From positions 172,678,310-172,742,309 of the forward strand of contig CP136064.1 of assembly GCA_032622095.1 (NCBI GenBank): a DNA stretch of 64,000 nucleotides, read 5' to 3'. The notes under the pieces are model-generated. The model made no database searches. It was not told where the DNA came from and saw only the letters and a program-made list of their open reading frames with translations. This document shows positions 11,021 through 22,659 of the stretch, in pieces; positions within the stretch are counted from its first letter, which is position 1; each line of letters begins with the position of its first letter. The stretch comes from Siphonodentalium dalli (lineage: Eukaryota > Mollusca > Scaphopoda > Gadilida > Siphonodentaliidae). The position numbers and the translations under genes are program-made.

Positions 11021-12400
11021 ACGAATTTCTCGTCTTTAAATCACACGTTTATATTCCTCGTATCAATAACGTCACTTTAGAAAAGATTAACCCTGTCACT
11101 TTAGAAAAGATTAACCCTGACCATTATCTTACTCGTAACAAGTTACCACTGTCAGACCGCCTTGGTGCCATCTCGATTGTACCCTTAAAGTTATTTGTAT
11201 ACATATGGCAATATTTGTTCTCATTATGATCGAATAATTTCTCAACCAGGCTCTCTTTTGACTAAGGGCGGCCATGTTGGACGCCATCTTGGATCCTGGA
11301 TTGTCCCCAAAGCGGATTTTGGATATGTTGTACCAGAGATTATCCCGCGTTGAATGACACCAAGATCGCTTCTTTAACAATTTTTCTTGGTCAACCCCAT
11401 TTTTGCGTACAACGACCATACTATATTGGTAAGAAAAATTGTCTATTGTCTGACCAAAATATATCTTCAATTTACAGAAGAGACAAAAAACCTCCTAAGT
11501 TCGAATCAGCTGGATGTTACTCTAGCACTCCCGGCGTTTTAAAATATTAATGGTGTAACCCGAATAACCTCGGTTCTCGAATTGGAGAAAACAGCGGGCG
11601 TTCAGAACAGTTCACACTAACCTATTGGCATGCATCGACCAAGACCCTACTTGCACATACGATGAAGGGGTTCGATTTTATCTTGTGCAAGGGAAATGAC
11701 AACATGGGGTACATTTAGTATGTTCGACGCCTACAGCGCTATGCCCTTCAATAAAACACACTCAAATAATTGTTCAAGTGACTTAATGCGTTCACCATTT
11801 GTCGAGATTGTGAAATTAGAAGGCCGTGTTTTGTTTAGTTTAGTTTAGTTTAGTTTTTTTGGTGACCACTGCTGGTCGGTGGTCCTTGTGGCGTCACATC
11901 TGAGACACGCCATCGTCCTCGAACATTTCCGCCAAGCCACCCATTTCACCCAGCCATCTCTTTTAAGTTTTGATAAACAATTTGAAGTAAAATGAAATTC
12001 AGCGAACCCATCATTGAATCATGTAGTACTAGTACTATTGGCATGTATTGTACAATTATATAACTTTCAACACACATCTCAAAGTGATATAAAAACCTTG
12101 ATATAGATGGTTATTAGTACTTATACTTGAAAAAAACTTTAATTTAAGACAGACAATATTCAAAAGCAGCCGTAGTCACTACTAATAGAAAAGCAAAGGT
12201 CATCACCGATTCGCCTTGGTGAGCTGTTAGCGACGAACTCCTTATTGGCATTACCGATTACCGGTTACTTTTGCTAGACAAACATTGCTAGCCAAGCCAA
12301 ATAACGAAATTTTATCTGGTCACATATGTCAACATCCGTTATAGGACGATTAAGCTGGATGTCGTCTGACCATCACCACGGGTGCATACTATAAGTTACA
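11021..12400. other. Unassigned region with small repeats
   Basis: A 24-bp direct duplication (GTCACTTTAGAAAAGATTAA) occurs near 11071 and 11095. (TTTAG)n repeats at 11834-11855. Frames at 11129-11470 and 11350-11550 have no recognisable motif. No gene is supported. Confidence 0.35.
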
Positions 12401-12401
12401 G

Positions 12402-12493
12402 GGCGTTTGGTTGGCGGATACGGTGTCATGTGAGGCGAAGTGAAAACAATATTGGGTGAGGCCGCAGGACAACGTATCCGCAAACTAAACGCC
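12402..12493. repeat. 92-bp foldback
   Basis: GGCGTTTGGTTGGCGGATACG is mirrored by CGTATCCGCAAACTAAACGCC. The arms are about 21 bp with two or three mismatches. It is either a miniature foldback transposon or a solitary hairpin. No clear target duplication. Confidence 0.6.
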
Positions 12494-13589
12494 ATATAAC
12501 GTATTTATTATGCCAACGACCCCGAACCAATTAAACAATTTGTTATAGGCCTAACATTGAAGTGCAGTCGGGCCGTGAAGAATTTCTCCGAATCAAAATG
12601 GCGGAAGCCTCACGAGGAGACCCCATAAGTTGTTCCATATGGTTCAGTGCGGCCACACTACTTACGAAAGCTGATTGGTCAAACTTAATAGTCGGCATAA
12701 TAAATGATTATTTGAGCTTTCATATATATACTCCACGCGAATCGCGACAATTCAGATTGACACGTTCTTTTGTTATAGAGGGATTCACCATGTTGGAATA
12801 GGTTACACACCAGTAAATATTTTACATATACATGTATGTGTAGCCAACAGAACTCGGCCTCACTGGGCGTCATCTTATTATTATTTTAAGTGCGGCTGCT
12901 ATATAAGAGTGTACATTCGGATGTAATACAAAGTGACTGCACATTTTTGCTTTTTGTCAAAGTGGCAGTGTCTAGTGTCAGTTTGACAATTTAAGGAAAC
13001 CTTTGCGACAATGTTTATGATTTTTTTCCCGGAGAGGTTAACGAGATACCGTGCACAGAAGAAGCCGAAGATCGAGTAAAGTCGACCAACTATAATTCTC
13101 CCCCGGAAGTCACATTTGCGTCACATTGGTCTTACAAACACGAAAAAAGAGACACGCAGTCAAGCTGTGTGCGTTTTAAGACCAAAATGTGACTGTAAAA
13201 AACACGGGACACCTTTTTCGCTACAGTAATGAAACCACAAAAACGCCCACCGGGCCCGGGTTTCCCGACATGCTGAATTCATTACCTGCAATGAAACTGA
13301 CACATATATATTTTCGAAAGCATGTAGACAATGCCACTTTAAACAAGCCGTTAATTTGTTTTTGTTATGATACGTACCTGATTTGAAAATCATGATCGCT
13401 CTCCAGATTATCCATAAACCATAATGATTGTCGAGGTTCGCGAAAAACCAAAACGTCTACGAAGCCGCCTCTTTGAAATAAAGCATGTTTCGGCAAAACT
13501 TGAAAGCGAAATCAACACGTTGTAACTGATTTTTATCGGGACGAATCGCGCCATCTTTCTATTTCCAATTTGAGACGCAAAATACCCCT
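12494..13589. other. Spacer, nothing recognised
   Basis: Short frames (12562-12801, 13160-13393, 13408-13632) lack motifs and overlap on opposite strands. No repeat was seen. Confidence 0.35.
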
Positions 13590-14190
13590 CGGTTATGTCC
13601 CGATTTATAGATGGAGTGCAGATGAACAACATAGTTCAGCTACAAAGCCATTAACGCCAGAGCCCGACGTGTGGGGCAATCGCTACCAAGACCATCCAAT
13701 TAACCTGACCGAAGTACCCTTAGATACAAGATTTTGTCCCGATCTGTCGGGAGACGGTGGAACAACACCAAGTTGAGCTACAATGTTATTAACCTCAGAA
13801 CGAGACGACCGACGTAATCGCGACTAGGTCCGTGTTACTAACATGACCATGCTACTTCTAGATACGACGTTTCTCCCCGGTCCGTCAAGTTGATGCGCAA
13901 TGTCATTAACGTCAGAAAGCGACATCCGATATTATCGCGACCAGGCCCAAGTTACTAACATGGCCACAGCACTTCTATGTGCCAAGTCTCGCTCATATCT
14001 GCCGAAAAACAGCAGTGACGAGGGACCAAATCAAGTTCAGCTACAACGTCATTAACGTCAGAACGCGACGTCTGAGGTAATCGGGACCAGGTCCAAGTTA
14101 ATAACATGGCCACAATACGTCTATGTACCAAGTTTCGAACTGATCTACCGATAAACTGCGGAGGAGTATGGTGATCTCGAGCATCGGGAA
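13590..14190 (-). repeat. 152-bp satellite, inverted block of about four units
   Basis: AGCTACAACGTCATTAACGT near 14038-14057 and related phrases near 13630, 13775 and 13895 are the reverse complement of the 3895-6310 satellite. The left units are more diverged than the right ones. The block ends about 100 bp before transposon X copy A. Confidence 0.85.
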
Positions 14191-14614
14191 TAATGATTTT
14201 CAGTCCTTATGCAAAAGGGGGTTACATGGTTTTTTTCTAACACTGGAACTTCAAATTCGGAATACAAGCATATTTTAGCTCAAAATTATGTGACTCACAG
14301 TGGATCAACGGACACGAACCAAAACCGGAAGTCGTAGATTTCGAGGTGGAGAAATATCTGTCGACAAATATTTGTTGACATTTTTTGACGGTTTTTTTTG
14401 GGAAAATAAACGCTTGGATACCATATCTGACCAACTGAAGGTGAGTGAATATTTCTTCGCTAATGTTCGGACACCGACGATCAATTTAAGTCAGTTGTCA
14501 TTGTTCGATCGCGGAAAAAATGTCATTTAATCATCGCCGCGAGACGATTTCTTCCCCAGAATATCCCAGCAAATCATACTTTTCACATTCATCGCAGACA
14601 GCTGTCGCAACAAC

Positions 14615-14983
14615 CTATATACCGGTCGAAAGGCCTGTTTTCTCCCCACAAATGCATATTTTGAGTATTTTCACGGACTGTCTCAAAATTCCATATTTCA
14701 TCTTTGATGCAGGTACCCACCTCGAAAATACTGTCCGGTTAGTCCTGTATACACCGGAATTTAGTTGCAATCCACCAGACCCGGCGGACAGTTTTTGTTG
14801 TTCAATCAAGAGTCGAAATGGCTTAGTTGGTTGGCTGCCTTTCGTTAACAGTGGCACGTTTTTGGGCAACTGCTTTTCTGTTGCAACTATAGTATACTGA
14901 TCAAGTTTGGTTACCGAGTACAGTTTGCAATTTGTTCTCATATATTCGTTCAGATCGTGTAAGGTCATTAACCAAAGAATCAT
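14615..14983 (-). other. Open frame conserved between X copies A and B, uncertain coding value
   Basis: A 122-codon minus-strand frame overlaps the inner edge of the left terminus. Copy B has a matching 117-codon frame at 58010-58363, sharing LYSVTKLDQYTIVATEKQL and most of the following residues, but a one-base difference changes the C-terminal frame. No known domain. It may be a relic of a coding region captured by X, or chance. Confidence 0.25.
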
Positions 14984-15974
14984 TTATGGAAATATTGTTA
15001 GAACAAGAATATTACAATGCCCTCCATGACCAAGGCCGTAGCAACAGGATTGTTTTGATGGCGTGAGGTGTAGATGTATTTTCCAATAGTTTGATATTTC
15101 AACCAGTATATAGCGTGAAATTTGATACTTAAAAAACAATTAAAATTCGATTAATTTCAGAACAAAACAAATCGGGACCCATGGCTGTTCTTATTCATTA
15201 TGGCCACTTTCGGGACCCACCACCCGAGTTTTGATTACGATTGTATAAAGTTTTAACTACATTTTTCGGGTATATACACCCCTTTATTTTTATGTTTTAA
15301 ACTACAGGCACCCACCCATATTTCGGAGAATTTTCGCTAATATTACATATTATAGCATAGCCATCAAATATGCAGATGTTTATTTCCATTTCTATGAGAG
15401 GTCAAATTCACAGTTCATAATTAATTGCAGTTAAGCAATAGCACTTGAGCATAATTATTTGCGATTAAGCGCAATTCATGGTTATACTGTATGTAACTAT
15501 GTACCCCTGGTGAATAAATAGGTGTATCTATAACTAAACCTGAACTCATATTGACATATCACCTCCTTGTTTTCATTGCTTTGGATAGTTGGGATTTTGA
15601 ACTAGCCTAAATTCTTTATCAAAATGGGTGACTCGCGACAGTATTACCTTCTGTTTTAGTCGAGTCGAGGAACCAACCCATCAAAGCTCAAGTGTGATCA
15701 GATATCGATTATTGAAGTTTGTTATTTCAATTGATTGCTGCCCAGAAACACGCCGTGAAAAGGGTGGTTTCGGTCAAAATTGCGGATGAAGATGGATAAC
15801 TCTAAAACAAGTGGTAATACGGTAAATTTTCGTGATACTTTAGTAATTATACGGCCATATTTTGTTGAACAAAATGTTTATATATCACACGTTTTTGGGA
15901 AATTTGATACCATAGTTGACAGTGGTCAGCATTATTTTTTGCAGTTAATCGATTCTGATAACTAAAGCTTATTT

Positions 15975-16840
15975 CAGGGGGGGGGGGCTGGAAAAAAACT
16001 GCAGACACAGGGTGGAAAAAACTGTTTTCTTCGGTTTGGGTACCCCCCCCCCCAAAAACAGCAAAAACTGCAGTTTTTTCCACTGACCATTTGCCCCCCC
16101 CCCCAAGAAAAATCAAATCTACCCCAGCCGGACAACAACTCGGTTTGACCGGAAACCGAAAAAAACACCGGAGCATACAATTCACGAGAAGGTGCTTGGT
16201 AACTTAGTTGTTTATTATTATGACTAAAATGGTCATTGTCTACCAGTAGAACGCAGATTTGTACCTCGTGATGTCATGACATGTACAAACATGTATATTG
16301 GTGATCGCAACGCTTTGTATGCACTTTAAAAAATGACAACTAGTCATTACCTCGACTTTGAAAAAGATGCAAATGACATGAGTGAGATACCAGCATATAA
16401 CTGTTTTCTGATACCATTGGAGGCGAAATTGTTTAATACATGGGATAGTTCTGCAGTAAAAATTTGCCAGATAAGCGATCGCAGGGTAGAATTCTGCATT
16501 CGACTGGTAGACACTGACATAGTCGGCATTATTAAGAGGGTTAATGGGGTCAATATCACATGTAAAGCAAGACAGTGGTTATCCAAAATTGTTTTAGGTG
16601 GATTGTACTACTCATGTATATATGATTTGGATATTAAGGTTAATCCATATTCTATAAAATGAGAGAAAATTAAAGTTGTTAGTCTGAAAATACATATTTG
16701 GAAAAATATTACATGCAAATTCCCCCCCCCCCCCTCTAAATGAATAAGGAAAAAATTTACGCGTAAATTTTTGACGCCTATGTACAACCCCCCCTCACCC
16801 CCCGGTACGTTGTGTCCCGCAGTTTTTTTCCGGCTCCCTG
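15975..16840. mobile_element. hAT-like non-autonomous element in X copy A
   Basis: Ends are CAGGG(n)CTGGAAAAAAACTGC on the left and the inverse of CAGGGAGCCGGAAAAAAACT on the right. CTTATTT flanks both sides (15968-15974, 16841-16847), and copy B shows the empty site. A 7-8-bp duplication and CAGGG termini suit the hAT superfamily. Four poly-C/poly-G runs lie near its ends. The only sizeable frame is 16333-16662. Confidence 0.82.
16333..16662 (+). CDS. 109-codon frame inside the hAT-like element, unknown product
   Basis: The frame runs from ATG (MTTSHYLDFEKDANDMSEIP) to TGA and ends KVNPYSIK. I recognise no domain, signal peptide or membrane segment. It contains a block rich in I/V and C (VEFCIRLVDTDIVGIIKRVN). 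It fills the middle of the element where a transposase would lie, but it is far too short and lacks hAT motifs. A captured gene fragment or a chance frame are both possible. Confidence 0.25.
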   Translation: MTTSHYLDFEKDANDMSEIPAYNCFLIPLEAKLFNTWDSSAVKICQISDRRVEFCIRLVDTDIVGIIKRVNGVNITCKARQWLSKIVLGGLYYSCIYDLDIKVNPYSIK

Positions 16841-16969
16841 CTTATTTTGAAGAAATATTGTTGTTGTTGTATCTTTATAATATGGGTCTTTCTGATCGGA
16901 TTGAGGACCTTTAGTTTAAATTAGCCAAATACAGATACACCCGGTCATGCTAATAGTTAGGTTTTATGG

Positions 16970-17110
16970 GTAGTTACACTTACTATCAAGCAACTCATAG
17001 CGCTTAATCGCAATTAATTGCACTTAAGCGCAATTCATTTCAATTATATGTGTGCTTCAGCGCGATATGTGGTATATGCGCTTAAGCGCAATTCATTATT
17101 AAATGTGAAT
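16970..17110. repeat. Cluster of GCGCTTAAGCGCAATT-type motifs in X
   Basis: AGCGCTTAATCGCAATTAAT, CTTAAGCGCAATTCATT and GCGCTTAAGCGCAATTCATT occur within 110 bp; a second cluster is at 15430-15480 and both recur in copy B (58850-58900, 59545-59665). The core GCGCTTAAGCGC is a perfect palindrome. A binding-site cluster for a transposase or host factor is possible. Confidence 0.5.
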
Positions 17111-17773
17111 TTGACCTCCCATACAGTTAATTTTTTGTCTATATATATGAACGAGTATGGTATGTCTGCGTGTCTTCTGTCCGCTTAAATTTGAATATAT
17201 ACGCGACCATCTGCGTTAAAAACTTCCCAACCAAATTATCCAGTGTGTGAATCAATGTGGAAACAATTAATTATGGCGCGATTTGAATACAACAGGACAA
17301 AAATCACGTGCCTATATATTTACAAAAGTAACTTGCATCTGGTTCCACATTCAGTTGTACGCTATAGATTGGAATTTTACCCGTATATACATGTAGGAAA
17401 CACAACACTTCTACATTAATGGACAGCCAAGGTGGGATTAAGAATACAACAACTCGAAAGAACACTGGAGTTTTCCAGATGATGTTTCTATTCTCTATAT
17501 CAACCGAGAGTACCAATATTTCGTATAGTATTGTATAGTATAGTATTGTATAGTATTTTATTATAAATAATTTTTATATTTTTTATTTTCAATAATTTTA
17601 TTTTCAAACATTCATTCGGGTGTTGTAACATCCCATCGTCGATTGCCTCAGCGAAGCCGCAAGCCTTTGCCTCACAGTGGTTTCATATATGAAGGCAGGC
17701 ATGCGATCCTCTCGTCAATAGCACCTGGAATTATAAAATAATATCGCTTATATAGTGGACTTGAACTTAAGCT

Positions 17774-19660
17774 TTTTTTTTGCTTTTTTTTAAATGTTTA
17801 TTGAAGAAACAATCACATTGAGGCATGTCAAATACAGAATGTTCAATGGCATTGATATGTGTATACATATATGGCATTCCTCGCGTTCACACATATCTCT
17901 TTCTTACTGCACGCACTCGCCTGGCTCACAGCATTCGCACACCAGTGGTATAAAGTTATATAATACATAAATATATGCATATGCATAGAATATATAGTAA
18001 ATGTATTATAAATATGTCGGATGTTTCGGATGGACTCAACTCTCAACATAGAGGCTATTGTGGAGATGGTGGTAGATATTATATGTTTTAACTGACTGCG
18101 TGATAATCGATAGGAGTCTCAAAAAGTAACTTTGTCGATTTTTTATTAAGTCACCTGTTTGTTTAAAGCTTTTTCTATAAGGAACCAGTTTTTCAAGAAT
18201 TCTGAAAGTTTCGATTGACATCGTGCTGTATATTTTTCGCAATCGTATCTATATGCCAACTCTTTGAGGAAAACATTAACAGACAAAGTGATTGGTTTAA
18301 ATTTAGACCGATATATATATTGTTTAATTAGGAGCCAGAGCAAGTTTGTAGTATAGTTTTTACTAATGGGTGGTGTATAGTGTGCCAAGAATCATCGTCA
18401 TATTTGTGGGATAAAGATTTATATAATTATTTTTTCCCCAATTACAGATATCTCTAATAAATGTCTGCACATGACAACAATCCCAAAAAATGTGGTTGAT
18501 ATCTTCCTTTTCACTTTTACACCTATCACATTTGCCATCTTGTCTTATATTAGATATGTGTAGAAAGTTGTTAGTTGATAATATTCTAGAATTTATTCGG
18601 AATTGTAACCATTGTAGCTTGGTGTCAGGCGTCGTGAGAAAGGGTAGTTTATCATATGTAAATAATGTACTTCCCATATCAGGAAACTGTGATTGCCATT
18701 TTGTGCGCGCTTTAGTCGTAATTTGAGAATCGTTCAAAGTTTTGTACAAATCTTGTCCTCCCCGCGAATTTTTAAGCAAAGTGATGAAGTTAGTGGGTAG
18801 AATGGGGTAAGAAACTCGAGTTATCTGTTGGCCAAGCTTTTTTGCTGTTAATTTTATCTGCTGCTGTATAGTGTTTACAGTGATGAAGTCTGTGCGTATA
18901 TTAAATGTCTTATGTATGGCTTCTTGTGAAAGAAAAGAACCTTTACTATCTAGCATATCATTTATATACATAATCCCTTTTTCGCGCCAAGAAGTGAAGT
19001 TTATTACCTTTCCATATTGTTTTATATTTGAATTATTCCACAGCGTACATGTGGATATATTGCAATTGTTCACATTTTGTTGTAAAAATTTGACAAATGA
19101 TAACAAAACGTCATGCCAGAATGGATTTGTTAATTTCTTTGCCTGTTTCTCTAAATAGCCATGCTCATATGTAAGGAACATGGGGTCTTCGCATAATGGA
19201 ATATCTGTGAGGGGCATCCACTTGGCGCTCTTTGTTATGAGGCGTCTCACCCAAGTTATTTTCATTGACAGCATAAAATTATTGACATTAACCATTTTCA
19301 AGCCACCGTTTTTGTAATCTTGGCATACAACTTTGCGTTTCACTCGATCACGTTTTGAATTCCATAGAAAATTATAAAGCATAGTGTCCAATTTTTTCAT
19401 AAATGTTTTATCGGGATTTGGAAGTGACACGAAAAGGTGTGTTAATTTTGGGAGTATAAGTGATTTTATTACAGTTATTCGACCAATAGGCGTCAGTAAT
19501 CGGTGTTTCCATGTCTCAATCAGTCGTTTCACATCAGCAAATTTTGTATCGTAGTTGATTTTCATTTTATCAAGATGTGTATCGAAATGAATCCCTAGAA
19601 GATCAAATGAGCTATCAAATCTGATACCAAGATCTGAGCATATACCATCTCTACGCCCAG
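17774..19660 (-). mobile_element. 5'-truncated L1/Tx1-like LINE inserted in X copy A
   Basis: The insertion is flanked by a 13-bp duplication, TTGAACTTAAGCT (17761-17773 and 19661-19673), and copy B has the uninterrupted site. The poly-T run at the left edge is the poly-A tail of a minus-strand element. The body holds the C-terminal part of ORF2 and a 3' untranslated stretch (17774-18145). Truncation at the 5' end with a long target duplication is the usual product of target-primed reverse transcription. Confidence 0.92.
18146..19660 (-). pseudogene. LINE ORF2, C-terminal third of reverse transcriptase
   Basis: Reading right to left, the frame enters at the truncation (LGIRFDSSFDLLGIHFD), continues through GRITVIKSLILPKLTHLF and NGGLKMVNVNNFMLSMKITW, and ends with the zinc-knuckle CDRCKSEKEDINHIFWDCC (zf-RVT type). 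This order is typical of L1/Tx1-clade ORF2 after the polymerase palm. A single frameshift near 18370 moves the last 80 residues (from YTPPISKNY) to another frame, after which a stop at 18146 closes the protein. The catalytic palm motifs are missing because the copy is truncated. The coding part is otherwise clean over 400 codons, so the insertion is fairly young. Confidence 0.9.
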
Positions 19661-19684
19661 TTGAACTTAAGCTAATAGTAGTAA

Positions 19685-21296
19685 GGCCCGTTCCAAACGA
19701 CGGATTTTTGTCGACTCGAATCTAATACCAGACCCACAATTGTATTAAATGCGTCAAAAATGCGACGTTTGAAACAATTAGATCCGTGTCAGACGCATCA
19801 CAGACGAATCTCCGTCCAATTCAGACGAATCTTCGTCGGTGATGCGTCTGAAATCCGTCTTGGTTTCAAACGACGGATTTTTGACGACTCGAATCTAATA
19901 CATGTGACGAGAAGAGCCGAAAGTTGCCGAAGAACGAATGCAAATGATATGATAATGATATGATAATGGTATAATAATGAGGGGGCTCCCCTTATCTGAG
20001 GAAATACCCACATGACGTCATTTGTCGCACGCTCTCTTTGTCATAAAGAAAGATATATCTATAAGCATAGCTTAGGTAACATTGTGCAAATTGTAATTAT
20101 TTTGGTAGTTTGATTCCTCAACGAACATGGCATGTCACTGACTCACATCTTATAATGGATATAGTATCAATGTTTTAGAATAATCCATATATACCGGTAT
20201 AAGGGGTAGGGGTTGTAGCAACTGATTTATAATAATTCATATAAACCGATATTCCTTATTGTAAGGAATAGGGGTGGTAGTCTCTGATGTATAATAATTA
20301 ATATATTTACCGGTATTACTTATTATAAGGGGCAGAGGTGGTACTTCTGATTTATAATAATTCATATATACCGATATTACTTATTATGAGGGGTAAAGGG
20401 GTGGTAACCTCTTATTTATAATAATTCATATATTCAGGTATTACTTGTTATAAGGGGCAGAGTGGTAGCCTATGATTTATAATAATTTATATATACCGGT
20501 ATTCCTTATTATAAGGGGTAGGGGTGGTAGCCTCATATTAATAATAATTCATAAAAACCGGTATTACTTAGTATGAGGGGTAGGGATGGTAGCCTATGAT
20601 TTATAATAATTCATAGATACCGGTATTCCTTATTATAAAGGATATATAGGTGGTAGCCTATGATTTATAATTTATAATTAATATATTCCGGTATTCCTCA
20701 TTATAAGGGGTAGGGGTGGTACCACTGATCTTATTTATAATAATTCATATATACCGGTATTACTTATTATGAGGGGTATAGGGGTGGTAACTTCTTATTT
20801 ATAATAATTCATATATTCCGGTATTCCTTATTATAAGGGTAGGGGTGGTAGTCTCTGATTTATAATAATTCTTGTATACCTGTATTTACATGCATGGTAT
20901 ACACATATATGGCAATTGGATGCACGATCTAACATTTATTTGTAGCGCCTTTTATATTATATTATATTATATTATATAACTATATGTACTATAAACATCC
21001 TCATATACATATGCACATATATTCGCGCTGCAAGCACGCATATATTTATACATAATTTATATACTGTATTTTAGTATATATATGTATAACATACCGGTAT
21101 ATATAGGCCTCTATATCTACGCGTGACCATTTTGTGAAGGTAACATGGAGTACACCTTTAAATAAATCGACCGATGTATTAGATTCGACACGACAAAGAT
21201 GTGTCCGTCTGAAACAAAATTGGCCGCAGACGCATCACCGACGGATTTAATACAATTAGATTCGAGTCGACAAAAATCCGTCGTTTGGAACGGGCC
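19685..21296. mobile_element. Complete Harbinger-like non-autonomous element, 1612 bp
   Basis: Termini GGCCCGTTCCAAACGACGGA and its inverse; flanked by TAA on both sides (19682-19684, 21297-21299); copy B of X shows the single TAA at the empty site. A 3-bp TWA target is the PIF/Harbinger signature. Near both ends the phrase CGACTCGAATCTAAT is repeated in direct and inverted order. The centre is a ~60-bp satellite. No transposase frame. Confidence 0.85.
20190..20880 (+). repeat. ~60-bp satellite in the centre of the Harbinger-like element
   Basis: About eleven units containing TTATAAGGGGTAGGGGTGGT, then AGCCTATGATTTATAATAAT, then a CATATATACCGGTATT segment. A short ATATT run follows at 20953-20980. 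Confidence 0.88.
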
Positions 21297-22479
21297 TAAC
21301 AGATATAGCTGTACACCCCTCCGACTGTATGTTTTAGTCCCCTCCTCATTATTGTTTTAACCATTGCTGAATATTGAAAACAATAATTTTCTAAGTCGAA
21401 AAATGTCATATAACTCCACACAAAAAGGTCTGACATATTTCATAATCATATATGTTCGCATGTTCCCATGGTACTAAATATATATATGCCAAGCCAAAAA
21501 AAACAAATGACCGCAAAACTTAGGAATAAAAACTCGGAAAATTGCATCCACGAAAGGACGAACAAGCCGCTTCCTGTATAACCCCACAAGTTGTGGGCCA
21601 CAACTCGTTGCGAGTGTATAATCAAATATAAAGGATAAAAATCGGCACACCGCTGCATTTTTCTGAAAAAAGTTGGATGTAAATCATTTTTTTTATTTCG
21701 GCCTTCCGAGAGTGATGACAAGTCAGAGTTAACAATATGACATACATCAAAAGTTATATGTTTACCAAACATGTACTTCGTAGTTGGATTTCAGTTACAG
21801 TTCAGTTATATATATAAGTCACCGCCTGGATGTTATGTTGTACCAGGAGACATATACAACAATATGAACACCCAGAACCATTGTGGCCACGCAAAAGTCA
21901 AATGAAACGCCCAACATCTGCGGAAAAATTGCTTTTTCGATCAGAAATTGAAGATGGCAGACCTCAGCAAAATCACGACTAAGCGGACAGATTTTTTACA
22001 ACTAATGATTAAATTTTTCGGGACTAATCCGGACAGTATTTTCGAGGTGGGGTACCTACATCAAAAGATGAAATTTGGAATTTTGAGACAGTCCGTGAAA
22101 ATACTCAAAATATGCATTTGTGGGGGGGGGGGGGGGAACAGGCCTTTCGATCGGTATATAGGTTGTTGCGACAGCTGTCTGCGATGAATGTGAAAAGTGT
22201 GATTTTCTGGGATATTCTGGAATAAGAAATCGTCTCGCGGCGATGATTAAATGACATTTTTTCCACGATCGAACAATGAGAACTGACTTTAATTGATCGT
22301 CGGTGTCCGAACATTAGCGAAGAAATATTCACTCACCTTCAGTTGGTCAGATATGGTATCCAAGCGTTTATTTTCCCAAAAAACCGTCAAAAAATGTCAA
22401 CGAATATTTGTCGACAGATATTTCTCCACCTCGAAATCTACGACTTCCGGTTTTGGTTCGTGTCCGTTGACCCACTGTG

Positions 22480-22659
22480 TATGACAGGTGGAGATGGAGG
22501 ATGGGGATGGGTGTTGCATAACTGATTGAGGATTTTAGGGGGGTGGGGGAAGGGGTACCGTTTTTCATCATACCTGGTGTCAGATTATTTGTTGTGCATT
22601 ATATGTAAGGTTTTGTGTACTACAAGTTTTAGGTTTAGAAGTACATTTCGAACAGATCT
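22480..22659. other. Junction between X copy A and the poly-G satellite
   Basis: Contains two GGGGTGGGGGAAGGGG-like stretches and no gene. Confidence 0.4.

Larger units (their letters stand above)
14296..22479. mobile_element. Transposon X, copy A (Transib/RAG-like termini), with three nested insertions
   Basis: It begins CACAGTGGATCAACGG and ends with the inverse of CACAGTGGGTCAACGG. Left and right inverted termini run about 450 bp (14296-14746 and 22020-22479). The body matches copy B (57718-61557) throughout, interrupted by insertions at 15975-16840, 17774-19660 and 19685-21296. Removing these and one copy of each target duplication leaves 3796 bp against 3840 bp in copy B. Flanks read TGACT on the left and TATGA on the right, so no target duplication is evident for this copy. 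There is no transposase frame, so it is non-autonomous. CACAGTG plus a 5-bp duplication (seen in copy B) are traits of the Transib/RAG superfamily. Confidence 0.85.

Noticed and set aside
11129-11550. 113-codon minus-strand frame and facing plus-strand frame
   Set aside because: No recognisable domain and they overlap on opposite strands.
8675-21296. A 12.6-kb giant element with ~1-kb inverted ends (GGCCCGTTCC at both edges)
   Set aside because: The right part is a complete 1612-bp element with its own two ends and TAA duplication at 19682/21297, inserted inside X. The left part is just a truncated second copy in inverse orientation.
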